Notes: generated from the sequence alone by a model not told the origin. A DNA stretch of 64,000 nucleotides from Lanius collurio (GCA_020086605.1 JACBWW010000015.1:8303251-8367250), one strand, 5' to 3'. Shown: positions 1 through 14,920, counted from the first letter of the stretch. A program made the numbers and translations.

Positions 1-3000
1 AGCCCAGTGCTGTGGGCATGAGTAAAGCTGCCCCAGAGTGCCCCACCTCTCACTGGCTGCTCCAGACCACTGGAACAATATTTGCTGGTTGCTATGTACA
101 CAGAAGTCATTGCCAATTCATCCCATTAACAAGACTGAACCTGGTTCTGGTTGATAAGAATGGGTATTGTTTGAATAAATCGTGTTGATAAAATTGTTCC
201 GACAGGTAAAACTGATCATTTGTATGTGCTTGGACGATGTCAAACGAATGCCTTGCAACTATGCATTTAGAAGAAACTTATATTTCCATATCATCATGCT
301 TGGCCTTTCTTTTTAGCAGTTTTGGAGGAATGATACCTCATGTTTTTTCAAAGAGCATGTAGAATTTGTAGTTTATTTTAATCTTTTCAAATCACAGGTT
401 AAATAATCATTCTCAAATAATTTTACAGTTTATGATTTTTTTTTAAAGTCAGCTGGAGCAGCTGAGTATCTGAAAAGATGACTTTGTGCATCTCAGGAGT
501 AATGACAGAAGGTTCTGAGCTTTCAGTATTATATTTGGAAAGAAAAGGCATTGCATACAAGCCGAGTACATTAAAAAGCATTGCTAAGAGGTTAAGCACT
601 CAGATGGTTAGGAAATGTCAAATAGCAAACACATATTCTGGAGAGAATTAGCTGAGTAGATAATGGTGTTTGGGAGAAGAAAGGATGGGACTGTTTTTTA
701 ACAAGTTTTTCCAGCATATACTAATAGCACAGGAAGGACAAGAGTAAAGATCTGAGAGACTGAAAGGAACTTGTTCTCTCTCCATTTGTCCTTAACTTTA
801 TATATCCATGCCTATTCCTGTTCCATCTCCTTCATAACCTTGGTTTCATCAAACAACATTTGGACTTCTTTGATATATTATGTCTACCTACTTTTAAAAC
901 AATTGGTTGTATTTGCTGTCTTTTATTCCCCTCTACATGAACAAATTATAAGCATCTTCTTTTCAGAATTAACACTGAGATAAAAACTGTTATCACTGCT
1001 GTGCAAATGGGATTGCAAAATTCAATTTCAAATATTTAGAAACTGTTTTTTCAGAAAGTATATAATGCTCTATGTATTTAGAGCAGAATTTCTATTAGTT
1101 TCAGTTGAAGCTGAAAACACTGACCTCAGTATCTGGAATAACGTGTGTAATTTTCAGTATTCATTCAATAACTAGGTATAGTCATTCAATACCTAGTTTT
1201 CCAGCTTCAGCAACAAAATAAAAAAGGTAAGAATCCCACCAAATTCCTTTCTTCGCCCCCCCCCCCCCCGTATCTGCCAAATAAGATCATGAAGGGGGGC
1301 AAATGCAATTATATAATTACATAATGTACTGTACTGTTTGAGCAAAACTTGGTTTTTTTACATTTTGAGTCCTTGACTTTGTAACTTCAGTAATTATTCA
1401 TAACTGAAAGCATTTTATGCTTCTTGGAACAAGCTAGCAAGGTAAGTTCTATCATACAACATTACAAAACGGCATGGAATTGCATCAGAATGTTTTAGCG
1501 TACTGTGAGAAATTCTGACTTACTAAACAGCAAGTGAGAATTGAATGCTTTTGTCCCCACCCCGCCCTGGTCCCATCCTTTATATGTCTATATCTTTCTG
1601 CAGAGGCAGCCCTAAACCCTAAACTACTTCACATTTCCTAGCACAGCCCCCTGACCTCTCATTTAGTGTTCTTTGTTTTCCACCTCCTTCCACTTATCCT
1701 TACTGGATTGCAATTCCAGCCATTCTTAACTAGGCACTCTGTCCTTCCCTGGTTTTCAAGAGCTCTTATCTGGCCAGCTCCCAGTTTGTTCACAGCTCCT
1801 GACAGTGGCCTCTTATGTCATTCAGTGCAGATCCTAAGTGCACCCTACACTCCTGGCTGAAGCTTCTCTTCAAACTATCCTAGCCTCTCTAGCCTAATGG
1901 AAGGCATAGAAATCCACCAGCCTCTAAAGGATTTAAGCTGCTTAGATTGGGTTCTGTGATAAACATAGCCAGTACAATACATAATCTTTGCTTTAGGGCA
2001 AAATTCCTCAATCATGGAACTACATAAAAATCCAGAAAGAACTGCAGGTTGCAACTTGGCCAGCTCTGAGTGGATTTTCATAGGAGTGGCAAAAGGCACA
2101 TCTCTAGCACAAAGGTTGCCCTGTATCAAATTTCAAAATATGCCCTAAAGAACTGGCAGGATAATATATATATTACTGGGCACCATTTTCTTTTAATTCA
2201 GGCAAACTAAACACCTAATTTTCTGCTCATTCCTCTCTTAAAAAGAAAAAAAAACTAAAAATCCCACACCCTTAGCAGTCACAAAATCCTTCCCAGAACC
2301 TTTTAATTGGTTGGGACTTTTGAAGTTGAGGGATAACGCAGCTGTAATCAGCAGGTCTTCAAAGGATAGAAACAATTAAGGGAGGTGTGGATGCCCCCAA
2401 AGAAATAATTTATGATGTGATGTCATTACAGTATCTGGCATTATGAACCAGAATGCATGCAGCACTAACAGGACTGATGCTGATTCTCCCATGCTATCCA
2501 TGGTAGAATTCCTGCATGAGATTGACAAAGAAGAAGGAATCTCACATTCTTTCCAAGACACTTTCTGCTGCAACACCCATCCTACCTGAGCAAGAGATGA
2601 GATCAGGCCGCCTTGATGGAACAGAATGTTTCTGTCTAAGTCTTAACTTTCCCCACACCACCAGGTCCTACTTCATGCTTTTTTAAGTTACATGAATATT
2701 GTGATTGTTCAGTTATTCACTGAGACAAGAAATAATCACTATCACAATTCATATAGCAAATGTAATACAGGTAGTGACATTTTAAAATCATTATAAACTG
2801 AAGTGTACTCTCTAAAACAGAACTTTTTTAGTACATAATAACGTATTGTGGTAACTTGCCCCCACAAGTAGAATAGTAGTCAACAATTTGCAATTGTCTT
2901 GAGCAAAACCCTATTTCACTGTTCAAATTTTAGCAGCATGCAGTTTTCTGTACAATAAATAACAGTTCTTTTAAAGGTCCAATCAGTAACCACAATCCTT

Positions 3001-6000
3001 TCAAGACTGATATCAAATCTCCCCAACCATCTACAGCTTTCTCCTTTGTTCCCTCTCCTTCTCCTGCCTTAGTTCTGTATAGATTCATTTGTGCAATGCC
3101 CTTGTCACAAAGACTTTAAAAAAAGTGAACTCACTTGGTACAACAAATAGGAGAAGCAGAATATAATTGCAGGACCCATCACTGCACTTCACAGGATTTA
3201 TTGCTGACACTGACTGTGCCAAGAGTCAGTTTTGTTAAATGAAATGCTGCAAATATGGTATTTTAGTGTTTGACTTTATGGTGACACATTTGTACTATAG
3301 TAATGAATAATATGTGCCATTCTCTAGTTTATTTCCCAGTCTATTGCTATTCACTAGTAATAAAAGTTCTTACTCCAACAATGGTATTCTGTAGCTTTCT
3401 CCCTCTTCCCAATCCAATTAAAGCATTTTTAAAATAAATACAGAAAAAGAGTTAAACTGCATCAACTTTTCAAACACGAACTCTGTTCTTAAGGTGACAA
3501 TCTAATTCTAGAAAACAGTGTGAAATGAAGTTAGTGTCTTTAAAAATATATTACTTTTCAAGTTACTTGATACCTTCACTCTCCCAGAGAAAATTTCCTG
3601 CTCTGGCTGATGGCCAAAGAGATTATATAGTAAGAGGCCATATCCCTTTGCCTTTCATTATGTAGGCAATATTTCATACTACTACAATGTAATCAAAGTA
3701 CTTCCTTTCTAGCCAATATCTGGCCCTAATACAGATCAACATTTTTCCACTGGTATTTTTAAGTAGCTGCTCTGAAGAAAAACATCATTAAATCTCAGCA
3801 TTTCTTCATTTTGCCTTCATGCTGTGATAAATATCAAAAGTATTCTGTTAGATCTAAGATGACTTGTCTCAAAGGGTTCTCAGGCTATAAGGTTTCACGA
3901 AACATAAAATTAGAAAAGTGGAAGGATTCAAATATTAAATGAAAGGATAGTTTTATTTCTCTAAATCCAAAATAGACATACTAGAAGAGGCACTTATAGA
4001 AATAATATAAACACATGCAAATAAGAAAAAACATTCAGATACATTAAAAAACTTGAAACTTGTTATTCGTTTTTCTCACATTGAGTTCCTTTCCTGATTC
4101 CTGCAGAAAAGCAACGAAAAAAGCAGTTTTGTTTTCAAAGCAAGTCAAGAGAATCTCTACAGAACTTGCTGGGTTTACTGAAATTACACAGAGCATCTCT
4201 AATTTGTCTTCCTGGAAGAAATACGGTTTTTGATCATCAAGTAGCCAATACAGAGGTTTGCATGAGAAACAGTGTATTGTGAAAGCACAGTAGACTATTA
4301 CCTTCTCATAAACAATGTCTGTTTGTATGTATAGAACAGACTTCAGCAGGTACAGGCAGATTTGTTAACACAGAGCAGAATAAAGGGCTCAGGAGTTCTG
4401 AACTCTAATGGTAGCTCTGGAATTGGATATGATGCTCTAGTTACAACCACCACAGCCTTGTCACAGTCATTCTCTACAACAGAGTGACTTAATGAAATTC
4501 TATGTCCCAAATGAGAGGTGGTTACAGCTAGGGTGCAGTAGAGCTACAAAAATGCAGTAAAACTCAAGTCCAGTGAAAACTGCAACACTCCCACAAGATG
4601 AGGAAAAGTAGTAGCAATAGTAATAGTAATAATATTCGTTGCAAACCCCAAGCTCCATCCAACCAACTATGCCTGATGCTTACATGCCTGAGTGATACTT
4701 GCCTTTCTTGCACCATGGTATAGCTTTGTGGTCTGTGGGGAGAGTGAGTAACTAAGGGACCATGAGGTCTGTTGTTCTACAGATTTCTTCAGTTCTGTAA
4801 CCTGGTTACATCAGCTAAGGCAAAGCTCTTTTCTGTTCACTAGCTTGCTCTGCCCCTCAGTTCTCTCTCACTGATGCCCATATTTCACTACAAGAGTTTA
4901 AGACTTGAGAAATATGTGAAAAGTTCATTAGTCTGTCAGACTCTTGAAATCAGTCTCCTAGCTTTCTGTTTACTGCACTGTGTTTATGATAAAGGGTATT
5001 TTGAAATTGGAACTGATTGTGAAACATGCTTGCTTTGTTGAAGCTTTAAAGTATGAAAGATTGTTAGAATACTGAAATAATAGTCAGGAGCCTTCCTGTC
5101 TCTTGCTTGCTCTCTTTAAACACTGATGGGCTTCAAAACCAATCTAGCATGCAACTTCCTCTTGCTTTACATAACTTCCAAATGAAAACTGGACACATGC
5201 AAGCCATTTCAAAATATGACTGCATACTCATCATTGGCCTGAAACAAGTCCCTTTGCAATGGAGTCCTTTTCTACATGTGCTTTTCTATTTATTCAGGAC
5301 CTTGGGTTTAAGAGAACTCTTTAGTACAAGAGCTTGCATTACAGGCAGTACTAAAATAGTGATCTCTCCTCCTCTCCCTGCGAAACTGTGAATAACTAAC
5401 AATATCAGGAATAATTTAAAACTTTCCCAGAGCTATTATGTAGAAGTACTGCATCTGTCAGAAATTAATCTCCCTCCAGCCTAAGAGGTCAGCCTCAAAG
5501 ATTTTGACATTCCATTCTTCAGCAAGACAAGAAAAGGTTCAGTTTTATTCTAGAAGATTCACTAAATAAACCTATCAGAACATATGATTTAATTGATCTT
5601 ATAGCTGATGCTATCCTGCTTCAGCTTATGCAAGAAAGACTAATTTTAGAATACCAGCTGCCTGCAGTATTGTAGAAACCTCAGAAATTCTCCTCCTTTT
5701 CCCTGTGGCCCACAATACAAGGTTTTCTTGGGAGTCAAGATGATATATACCAGATTGAATATTTGATACTGTGTGTTAAATACTTAAACCCCCCCCCCCC
5801 CCCCCGAGTAGTTCTTATAACTGCCTCATAGGCAGTCATAGCACTTCAAATAGATGACAATCTAATTTGCAGTTATTCAGCCATTTTGTTTTGCAGGCAT
5901 AAAGTTCAAATAATGCTGGTGATATAGTAAGTACAATATGAAACCTACATTCACTGCGATAAGAATGGAAAATGACTAATTAAAGTCTTCACAGAAACAT

Positions 6001-6139
6001 CTACTCTTAAAACTGAATAAATAACATCTTAAAATGGATCAGAAATATGTCCATGTGGGTCAAGCACTACTCCTTTATTTTACTTTCCAGCATGTTTATT
6101 TTAGTAATCTTCAATATACCATGCAATTTGCTCCATTGT

Positions 6140-6240
6140 TGCTGGGTTTTGTTGGTTTTTTTTGGTTGTTTTTTTTGGGTGTGTGTGTGTGGGGGGGAGG
6201 GGAAGGCTGGGGGGTAGAGGGTGTTGTTGGGGTGTTTTTT
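6140..6240 (+). repeat. G/T low-complexity tract with GT microsatellite and G runs
   Basis: The plus strand alternates T runs with G runs, contains a short (GT)n stretch, then GGGGGGG, GGGG, GG and GGGG groups within about 40 bases. This satisfies a loose G-quadruplex pattern. It lies in the PALLD intron and would be C/A-rich in the PALLD pre-mRNA. No coding role is supported, although it produces accidental open frames on both strands. Confidence 0.6.
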
Positions 6241-9200
6241 GTTGTCATTGTTTTTATTTTTATTAAGGTAAGGAAAGGCAAACAGTTCTTTATGGTAAAA
6301 TAAGTGAATGTTCCTCAGATTGACAATCATGTGTCTTCCTCCTGAGAAGATTATGTTAGCCCTTGATACACTGCAGAAAAAAGAAACCAAAAAAGAAACT
6401 CCACATTTTAAATAGCCTACTGTCACTCTAAACAAAGGTGCAGATAGTTATTTTATAGCAAAGATTACATGTGTGTTAACTCACCACCGAAATCCTTTTT
6501 AGTTCAAATAGCAGGTGTTGAGAATTATCATTACACTTTTCAAGACTCGAATGAAAAGTTTGATGCCATGTTTTCACCTAAGAGATACATACATGGAATG
6601 TATGTAATACACATGGAATGGGTAATGGGATAGCGTTAAAAAAACCCACAAGCTCTCATGTCCCAGTATCTTTGAGATTTGATTTCATATATTCAAAGTT
6701 TTTGATGCTTCCATTATTAATGTCCACATGGATCTTTTAATCTTTATTGATTTTTATGTCAGCTGTAGATTTAGTCACTGTTTTTCTAATGAACAATGAG
6801 GGAAAAAACATTTCTGTTTGGAGAATATTATTAGATGCCTCCTATATGACCAACTATTTTGAGGGAGATTATATAACTTAACTAGATGGTTTCCATTTTG
6901 AGTACAGGGAAAGGTACTAAGAAACTGTATTTGTAGTGCTCACTAGGAGTAAATGAGCAAACAAGAAAATAGAACCAAAATAATATGGAAGGCAAAAATA
7001 AAATGGTGTGAAGCTATGCCCTGTGCACTACTCACCAAACAGCAGTCAAGAAAGAATTCAAAGGTTGAAAATTTACTAAGCAGCTAAAAGAAACACAGTT
7101 ATTCTAAAGAACAACAGAACGGCATTTTGATGAAAGTCTTAACACATTTCACATATCAAGAACTTCAGATTGAGGGCGGACTTGTTCTATTTGTGAGAAG
7201 ACAAGAAAAATCAGGATCACTCTATGGAAATGGAGGACAGCCTACATTAGATGTAACTAAATGTACTAGCTCAGCTGAGGCAGTTAAAAAGAAAAAAAAG
7301 ACAGCAAGAGGCTGAAGTAGAGGTAGAGCTACTTAAAAATCTTAATTGTACTCTAGTGTGAGCAGAATAAGCATCTTAGTAAAATACCTTGCAATACATA
7401 ATGGAGCTTCCTTGTTCTAAACAACACACCTGCAGCTAAGTAGCCTGCTTTGATCTCCAAATCGTATTTGAAAACCAGACCTAATCTGAGGAAGAACTAT
7501 CCCTAGATTTAGATTGTGGATCCTATGCATGAGTGGAACTATTTTATACCGTGAAAGAGAAAATTTTCTGAATACTTAAAGGAAAAAGTAGGGAGAGATG
7601 AAGACTCTTGGTAGACAGACAGAAAGGGTTATGAAGGCACTTTATTTCTCAGAGATATCTACCCTTCTAAGAAATTGCTGTTACTTGAAATACAGGTTTT
7701 AGGAAAAGCAGAAAAAGGACAGGCACAGATATTAGTATTAAATGCCCTTCCACAAAAAAAAAGTATCTTTTTTTTTTTTTTTTTTTGTAAATTACTAAAA
7801 TAAATTTCTGAAGCAGAATCCTCCATTAGTAATATAGTCAAAAAGTATACAATAAAACACTAGGAACTGCATCTGTTCTGTTTTACATTTAAGTATCTTC
7901 TTTATAATGCTCTACTTGCAGTTTAATAAGTAGAAATCAGTAAAGGATATTTCTATTGAAAGACACTATGTAAGTGTGTGACTGGCAGAAAAGGCAATCA
8001 GATTGTGGTATTCCTTCTAAATCTGCTCCCAGTAAGCTCTGCACCTCAGTTTCATCACTTATGAGCAGGAGGTAAGATTTTTGATGATAGCAGTGGGAGT
8101 CCTAAAAGAGATGTCAAAACCAGATTGCACTAGCAAAAAAAAAGTTCCAGTAAAGGCTGTGCCTTAGGCCTCTCTCTAGCATTCCTAAGTAGTGGCTGTT
8201 TCTTCAGTTCTTTCATTTTATTTGCATGCAGTGTAGTTTTCTTGCACTGCCAATTCACAGAATGCCTTAGTCATATATGGGAAGAGCCACGCATAGGGTC
8301 TGTGGTTTCTCATATCTCCCACTGTCAGACATTTGCATTCCAAGAATCTTTATTAGCTGTGTGGTGAGCCTTTCTAAGGAATCAAAAGTTGCTTATTTAA
8401 TCTCTGACATTCCTTATCTAATGGAGCTATTGCATGGATAAGCACGTAGAGCTGCCAAAAGTGCAGCTACAGTGTTGCCAGCCACCACTATGCAAATTTC
8501 AGTAAATATTAAAGCAGACATTTCACTTTGAATTGCAGTAAGATGGATAAATTGTTCTAATCTACATACCTTGGCATTAGCCCCACACTTCTTAAGGCAG
8601 CAAAGGGCAACCTACTTACAGGACAATGGTTTTGCCTTCAGCTTGTTATACAAAACTCTTGTGGACTGGAAAAGCAATCTTAATAGAACACCATGTAAAC
8701 TGGGTGTAAACAAAACTTTAACTTAAGTGAAGACTTCTGCTTCTAGACTACTATGCTTTTGTTTGCCCTATGCTTCTTGCAGTTGTATAAACCCTATTAC
8801 AACACTGAGTCAGGTTTCAGGTTGCAATAATCCCTGCTGCAAATGTTATGATTAATAAGATTAATAATTTTTATTTAAAGAAAAAAAAGGAACATGCTTA
8901 GGTCTACTGAGATTACTGAAGCTGCTAGTTTCATTGGTGGTGCAGGGTGAAGGGAATTGGCAAGGCACTGTACAAAACAGAGTCAAGAATTGATTTATCA
9001 AGCAATGCGTTTCAGTTGGAAAAGTGAATTCACTGAAGTTCATGGGAGATTCATAACCTGTACTATAAAAATTGCCTGAACATGGGCCTTGCCTGAAAAA
9101 CAGAATTGAATTTGGTTTTCACAAAGATTAGTATAAATTCTCTTACTCTAACTTGAAAATGGGGACCAGTAGTCTAGATTGAATAACTTGCTCTAAGAGC

Positions 9201-10629
9201 AATGTGCTCACAATCTTTGAGATATTCAAGGAGTTCATAGTCAGCAAGGTGCCTGTCAGCTGTACTATAAATAAGAGATGGATTCTATTTGTCTAATCTT
9301 TTTCCCTTGGCCACATGAAAAGCACAACCTTATCAAATAAGAGGAGATAAACAAAAGCTGTTCACATTATACAAACTGTTTATAAAGCACTGAAATGCTC
9401 ACATGAAAGGCACTGCATAACCACAAGGTCTAAACTATTTTTATAATGTTAATGTATGCATGAATTGCAAGGACATAATATTAATAAGATGAAACAATGA
9501 ATCACTTTGCTTTGCAGCAGCAGGTTAGCATTAGGGTAAAAGAAATATAACAGATATGTCTTCTTAACAGATTTGTTGCAGAAAAACATTAGTCTCCTAA
9601 AATCTATCCTGAATCTAATCCTAAACCTCCTACTTTCTGTTTTGACCTGCAGGTAGCTGAAAAAAAAGAATCCCAGTATTTTAGGAGTTATTCTACCTGC
9701 TAATTACCTCCAACCCCCAGGCATTTTAACTTATTTCCCTTTCCCACAGGAAGTCAGACCTATTCAAGTTCACACTACACCCTGTCTTAAGATGTGTCCT
9801 CATCTATACTGAGTAGTATCAACCCAACTGGTAGCAGACTACTTTCAGGCAATAAGGTTCTTGGAGACAGGTCAATAATAAACACTTTGAACATGCAGTA
9901 ATTCAGTACATCAGATAAGATACTTCTGTACAAGCATTTGCCCCTTCTGCAACTGTACCTTTGTAAATACAAGTGAAATTGTCCAGCTGAATTAATCCTC
10001 TTGATTTAGTAAAACAGCACCTCTTCTCTACCCATATTACCTACTTATCAAAGAAGTATGCTAATTTCCTGATTTATAGAAAGATATCATATGGATATTT
10101 ATTCAAGTTTTCAGTACTTGAACAAGTCCCTCACTGTTTCAGTTGGCTGCAATTTTTCCCTATTCCTACTGATCAGTTCCCCTCTTGTGAGTCACTTCAG
10201 ATGAAAGCAACTTACAGGGGCACAAAACAGAAATAGAAATTAAGTAAAATTCTTAAATTAGTACATGTGAAAATTTTTCTTGAGGACAAAAGCTAAGAAA
10301 CACTTAAATCTCTAAAGGGACAATACCTTAGTAAAGACTTATTCTGTACAAAGCTAAGCTTCCAAATTCTGTTCATTCTGCTAGCTTAAAGGGAATTCTA
10401 GCTCCTCACTACATAACTAGATGGTTTTAAAATATCCCAAAGTATAAAAACCCCAAATAATCTTTTAATCTTCACTTTTTTCCTAAAGCATGTGGAATGT
10501 GAAAACTCATGGCAACATAAAACCTAATTGATGCTCTTCCTCCACCACACACCAAAATGTGAGCAAAAATAAAAACCGCTATAGCTAACTACTTAACTTT
10601 CCTGCTTTCTTTTTATCTTTGTGCTCAGG

Positions 10630-10722
10630 GAAGGAATATGGATACTCTGAGAGGACTTGAACTTGGATGGTCCTTGTGGGACCCTTCCAGCTCAGGATAT
10701 CCCATTATTCTCTGACTTAACT
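10630..10722 (+). mobile_element. CR1 LINE 3'-end fragment
   Basis: The stretch has the characteristic CR1 3' terminal wording, with ACTTGGATGGTCCTTGTGGG followed by CCCTTCCAGCTCAGGATAT and a degenerate ATTCTCTGAC end. CR1 is the dominant LINE family of birds and other sauropsids. Only the 3' terminus is present, as is usual for 5'-truncated insertions. It sits just before the assembly gap, which may hide more of it. Confidence 0.7.
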
Positions 10723-10743
10723 TGATTATTTTCCTCTTTTACC

Positions 10744-11327
10744 NNNNNNNNNNNNNNNNNNNNNNNNNNNNNNNNNNNNNNNNNNNNNNNNNNNNNNNNN
10801 NNNNNNNNNNNNNNNNNNNNNNNNNNNNNNNNNNNNNNNNNNNNNNNNNNNNNNNNNNNNNNNNNNNNNNNNNNNNNNNNNNNNNNNNNNNNNNNNNNNN
10901 NNNNNNNNNNNNNNNNNNNNNNNNNNNNNNNNNNNNNNNNNNNNNNNNNNNNNNNNNNNNNNNNNNNNNNNNNNNNNNNNNNNNNNNNNNNNNNNNNNNN
11001 NNNNNNNNNNNNNNNNNNNNNNNNNNNNNNNNNNNNNNNNNNNNNNNNNNNNNNNNNNNNNNNNNNNNNNNNNNNNNNNNNNNNNNNNNNNNNNNNNNNN
11101 NNNNNNNNNNNNNNNNNNNNNNNNNNNNNNNNNNNNNNNNNNNNNNNNNNNNNNNNNNNNNNNNNNNNNNNNNNNNNNNNNNNNNNNNNNNNNNNNNNNN
11201 NNNNNNNNNNNNNNNNNNNNNNNNNNNNNNNNNNNNNNNNNNNNNNNNNNNNNNNNNNNNNNNNNNNNNNNNNNNNNNNNNNNNNNNNNNNNNNNNNNNN
11301 NNNNNNNNNNNNNNNNNNNNNNNNNNN
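10744..11327. other. Assembly gap (run of N)
   Basis: A run of 584 N characters. The two open frames that cross it consist almost entirely of unknown residues and carry no information. The neighbouring CR1 fragment suggests a repeat-related gap. Confidence 0.98.
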
Positions 11328-14300
11328 CAGAAAGAATTGCATAAGTTGTGGAAGTATTTTAGATCAATTCTTACTGCAAAATATTGAATTTTGGGAATCG
11401 GGTAAGAATCTCCTCAAAGCTCAATTCAAGACTTGATGTTTTATTGTATAAGAATAAAATGTGGCTGTTACTAATTTTCAAGTTACAAGAGACCTCTCCT
11501 CCCACACAGAATACATCCCATTCTTTTTTATCTTTTACGAATTACTTCTGCAATCACTGCAGTTAACATAATGCTTTTAGTCTAGTAATCTCTGTTGTTA
11601 ACAAGAGACACATTAAGCTTCTCATTGTTCAGAAGCAAATTTTGGACTTGGGCAAGCAAACAAGAATGGAATTAGCAAATACTTTAAACAAGTTCATAAT
11701 AAAATATCTTCACTAAAGTTTCCATCTTGAATAACACAGGTATGTATATAAGCTTACGAAATATTTGAAAAGCAGGACCTGAACCACCCAGTTCTAAAAT
11801 CTAACTTAAATAGTTAAGATTCTACAAATAAAAAAGTAACACAACAATTTTCGAAGATGACTAATAAAGTCAAGAAAGCAAGGAACACATTTGTTAAAAA
11901 GGCTTTTTTTTAACCAAGGATATCTAGAATGGTCAAGTATGTCCCATTACCACACATACCATACATGAGTAGTAAAAACTATTCATATTTGATAAAAATA
12001 AGTAGCCTTGCCATTATAGAATTAGTAGAACGTCTCTATCTCCCACCAAGGCACCCAAGTTTCACTAGAACTACAAAATTTACCTCATAAGAGACTTCAA
12101 GAAACAAAACTAAATGCTATCTCTAAACCTCAAATCTCCTACCTCAAATCAAGTCCAGCAAAGAGGCAGAAACTACATCTATCACACCTCTTACATTTCC
12201 AAGACTTAGAGCTACCAACTGCTGTGTAGGCAGTTTAATGACTGTTGTCCTGTACACCTGGGTTTTTATGCAGCTGTGTAGATTTGTGTTAAGCATGACT
12301 TAATCTGATGTTCAATTCTCTTTGCAGTTGTGCCTGATGGGAAGACTATGGTGGTGACATAGTTTTTGATCTTCAAAGCCTTTAAAGGTTGTAAAACTAG
12401 GTAAGATTTTGAAGCTGTAGAAGTCAACGTAGTTTAGTTTTACTATAACTTAAGTATTGTACTTTGCATTTGTTTCTCTATTTTCTAAGAACAGTTCTGG
12501 GTTACCTGCAAGTAATGTTTCTAGGTGAGGTTTTTGTGTATTTGCTACAGTGAAATCTAGACAAACAGCACTTATGAGAAGAAAAGGACTATAATGAGAG
12601 CAAATAGTTTCCTGAGAGCAAAGAAACCCCGTTCTTGTCATGTAGTATGTGTAAAGTGCCTTATTTTTAATTTTGATTTGGATTTTTTTGGTGTCAATTT
12701 GCTGTGGGAGAAGGAAAAAAAAATATATTTCGCAAAATATCTCAATACCTCTTGTGCTACAGAAGCTGGATGAATATATGTAAATACTTTAATCATAGCT
12801 TACAGCTTGGGCCAGACCTCAGAAAATACTTTAATCACGGCTTACAGCCCCAGGCAGACCTCAAAAGCAATTAAATATTCAGGTGGTGGGGTAAATGCTG
12901 AAGAGGTCTAACACACCCCTAGCTAGGATTTGCTTTAGCTAGCTCAAGGCTAATATAAGTATTTTAAACACTGCATTGCTGATATACTTTAAAGGACAGC
13001 TACTGACAAAATGGTTTTAACTTAGCATGGAAAATCTCTGTTTCAACGTACATTGTACATGTTTTAGACCTTCTTTAGATGGCAGATACCCTAGAACTTT
13101 TCAAATCACTCTGTAGCTTCCTAGATCTTAGGCTGGAATCTGAGTTGCTCAGAAATGTAAGAATTCTTCTGACCAGTGACAAAATATTAATTGTAAGATA
13201 TCTAATTTTCTGCTGGTAGAACTAATATGCTAGACATTGAACTTTGAAAAAAAAAACCAGTAATGATTCTTGAAACATAACTGATTATTTTCTTTTGGAT
13301 TTCAACACTAAGATTCCAGTTTTAAGTTTTTCTGTCACAGTTTACTTATTTCCTACCTGTAGTACAAAGCTACTTTGGTCAAGTTCCATCACTCAAACCA
13401 TAACAGTTACTGTTTTACTTTCAACTGTGTACGGCTATGAACATCTAAAATTTAAGAGGCTTTCCTAGTCAAATAACCTTCAAATATACATCTTGTTCTT
13501 ACACTACATTTGATGGTTTCTTTAATTATACTAAGCTTCTGCAATGTTGTTATATTTATCCTCATAAGAAATGTAGAAGGATAAAGAAGGATTCTAGCTC
13601 AACTTCACATAGGCTGAGGACTTTCAAACTTTAGCTAAAGAAAAGGGAAGAAAGCCTGTTGGAAAGATTAATTGGATCCAGAATAAAATGTGAGGCATAG
13701 AAAAGCAGTAACATGCTAAAAGATCAGAAATGCCTGTGTAGATTCTTTTGAAGGCCTTTTGCTCTGGTGTCACGGCTGACAGTGCTTGATGCTGCCTAAA
13801 TATCAATTGTATTCATTATTATTCTGGACAACTTTTTGAGTGCTGGGTGAAACGAGAACTTACTGAGTTTCTTTTCACCATTAAACTATTGTTACTTCCT
13901 TATGACTTTAGGAAATATAGCTTTCAGTTATTTCCATCTCAGCTGAGACAAAAAAACCCATCAAATCAAAAAACCCCACAAAAATCACAGCTGCTTTCTA
14001 CTTCTATCATGCTTATCACACAGAGTTCCAAAAACAGTCTTTGCAGTGCCTATGTTATTGAAACTGGGTTTTCTGGGAAAAATCAGAAGAGCTGAAGCTT
14101 CGTTTCTACAGATTTTATTGCTATATGCAAATGCACAGACTGTGGCAGCCGTGGCTCATGCCCTTGTCTGCAACTCCTGTTCACCAGGTTCTGGATGTGC
14201 CAAATGGCTCACTCTTACACTTCTCAGACCAGGTAACTGTTCAGCTTCTTTCATTGCCTTTCTTTTGGCAATACAATACAATACGTTCCTAATATCCATT

Positions 14301-14919
14301 TCTACTTTCTACCTATTCAGAAATCTTCACAAAAAGTTTAATATATTTCCTTTTTTTTTTTTTTTCTGGCCAGTTTCTTCAGAAAACAGAAAATATTTTG
14401 AATTCATATGATTATGGTCTGGAGATTTTTTTCCATACATTTTACAAACCAGGAATCTAGTTTAATGAAACAATTGTCTTAAGTAAAGTGCTTTAGAAAA
14501 CTGGATTATTTTCATTACCAAATTACAAGAGAATGGTCAAGTATTATTTTATCATTAGTGTTTTGCTTTATTTTTAAACCATATGAAAATCCCATTTACA
14601 GAAAATATTTCTGAAAGTAGCACAGACATTCTTCACTTGCTCTGCATTATGTGGGTGGTTTTAAACAGGCTTGTCTTTTTCCACTGCAGCAAATTAACTA
14701 TTTACTGGAAATATATAGCATACACCATAAAACTCCTTTTCATATCCAGAAAGGACAGTGATGTGCCTAGATGATACTATAAAACTGTTTAGACGTTTTG
14801 CAGTAATGTTATTATAGATAAAAATCCACTACAGATTTTTCTGCATGCTTTCTAATATTTTAAAGGAAAGAACTCCCTCCTTTCCCCAAAATTCAAAGAG
14901 TCTGGAGTCTCACCCAAAC
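11328..14919. other. PALLD intron; no gene recognised
   Basis: AT-rich noncoding DNA. It holds a 42-bp tandem duplication at 12782-12865 and a T-rich run near 14351. I see no splice-bounded palladin coding exon and no recognisable transposon. Confidence 0.6.
12782..12865 (+). repeat. 42-bp tandem duplication, two copies
   Basis: Two adjacent copies start at 12782 and 12824. Each begins AAATACTTTAATCA and continues through GCTTACAGC to CAGACCTCA. They differ at a few positions, so this is a slightly diverged local duplication in intronic DNA. Confidence 0.8.
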
Positions 14920-14920
14920 A

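Larger units (their letters stand above)
1..10743. other. PALLD first coding intron, distal part; no exon recognised
   Basis: AT-rich DNA downstream, in the PALLD direction, of the coding exon at 15.9-17.0 kb. I looked on the minus strand for the next palladin exon, which should continue the first Ig domain with Trp-Phe after the split Arg codon, and did not find it. Open frames here are short, uninterrupted by design of chance only, and lack family similarity. Homopolymer C runs near 1256 and 5790, a T run near 7772 and a G/T-rich block near 6150-6240 are the only notable low-complexity features. The window probably ends inside a long PALLD intron. Confidence 0.6.

Noticed and set aside
6067..6435. 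122-codon minus-strand frame
   Set aside because: It runs through the G/T low-complexity tract, giving His-Thr and Pro runs. No splice context or family.
10692..11387. Two open frames of more than 200 codons around 11 kb
   Set aside because: They are almost entirely unknown residues created by the N gap.
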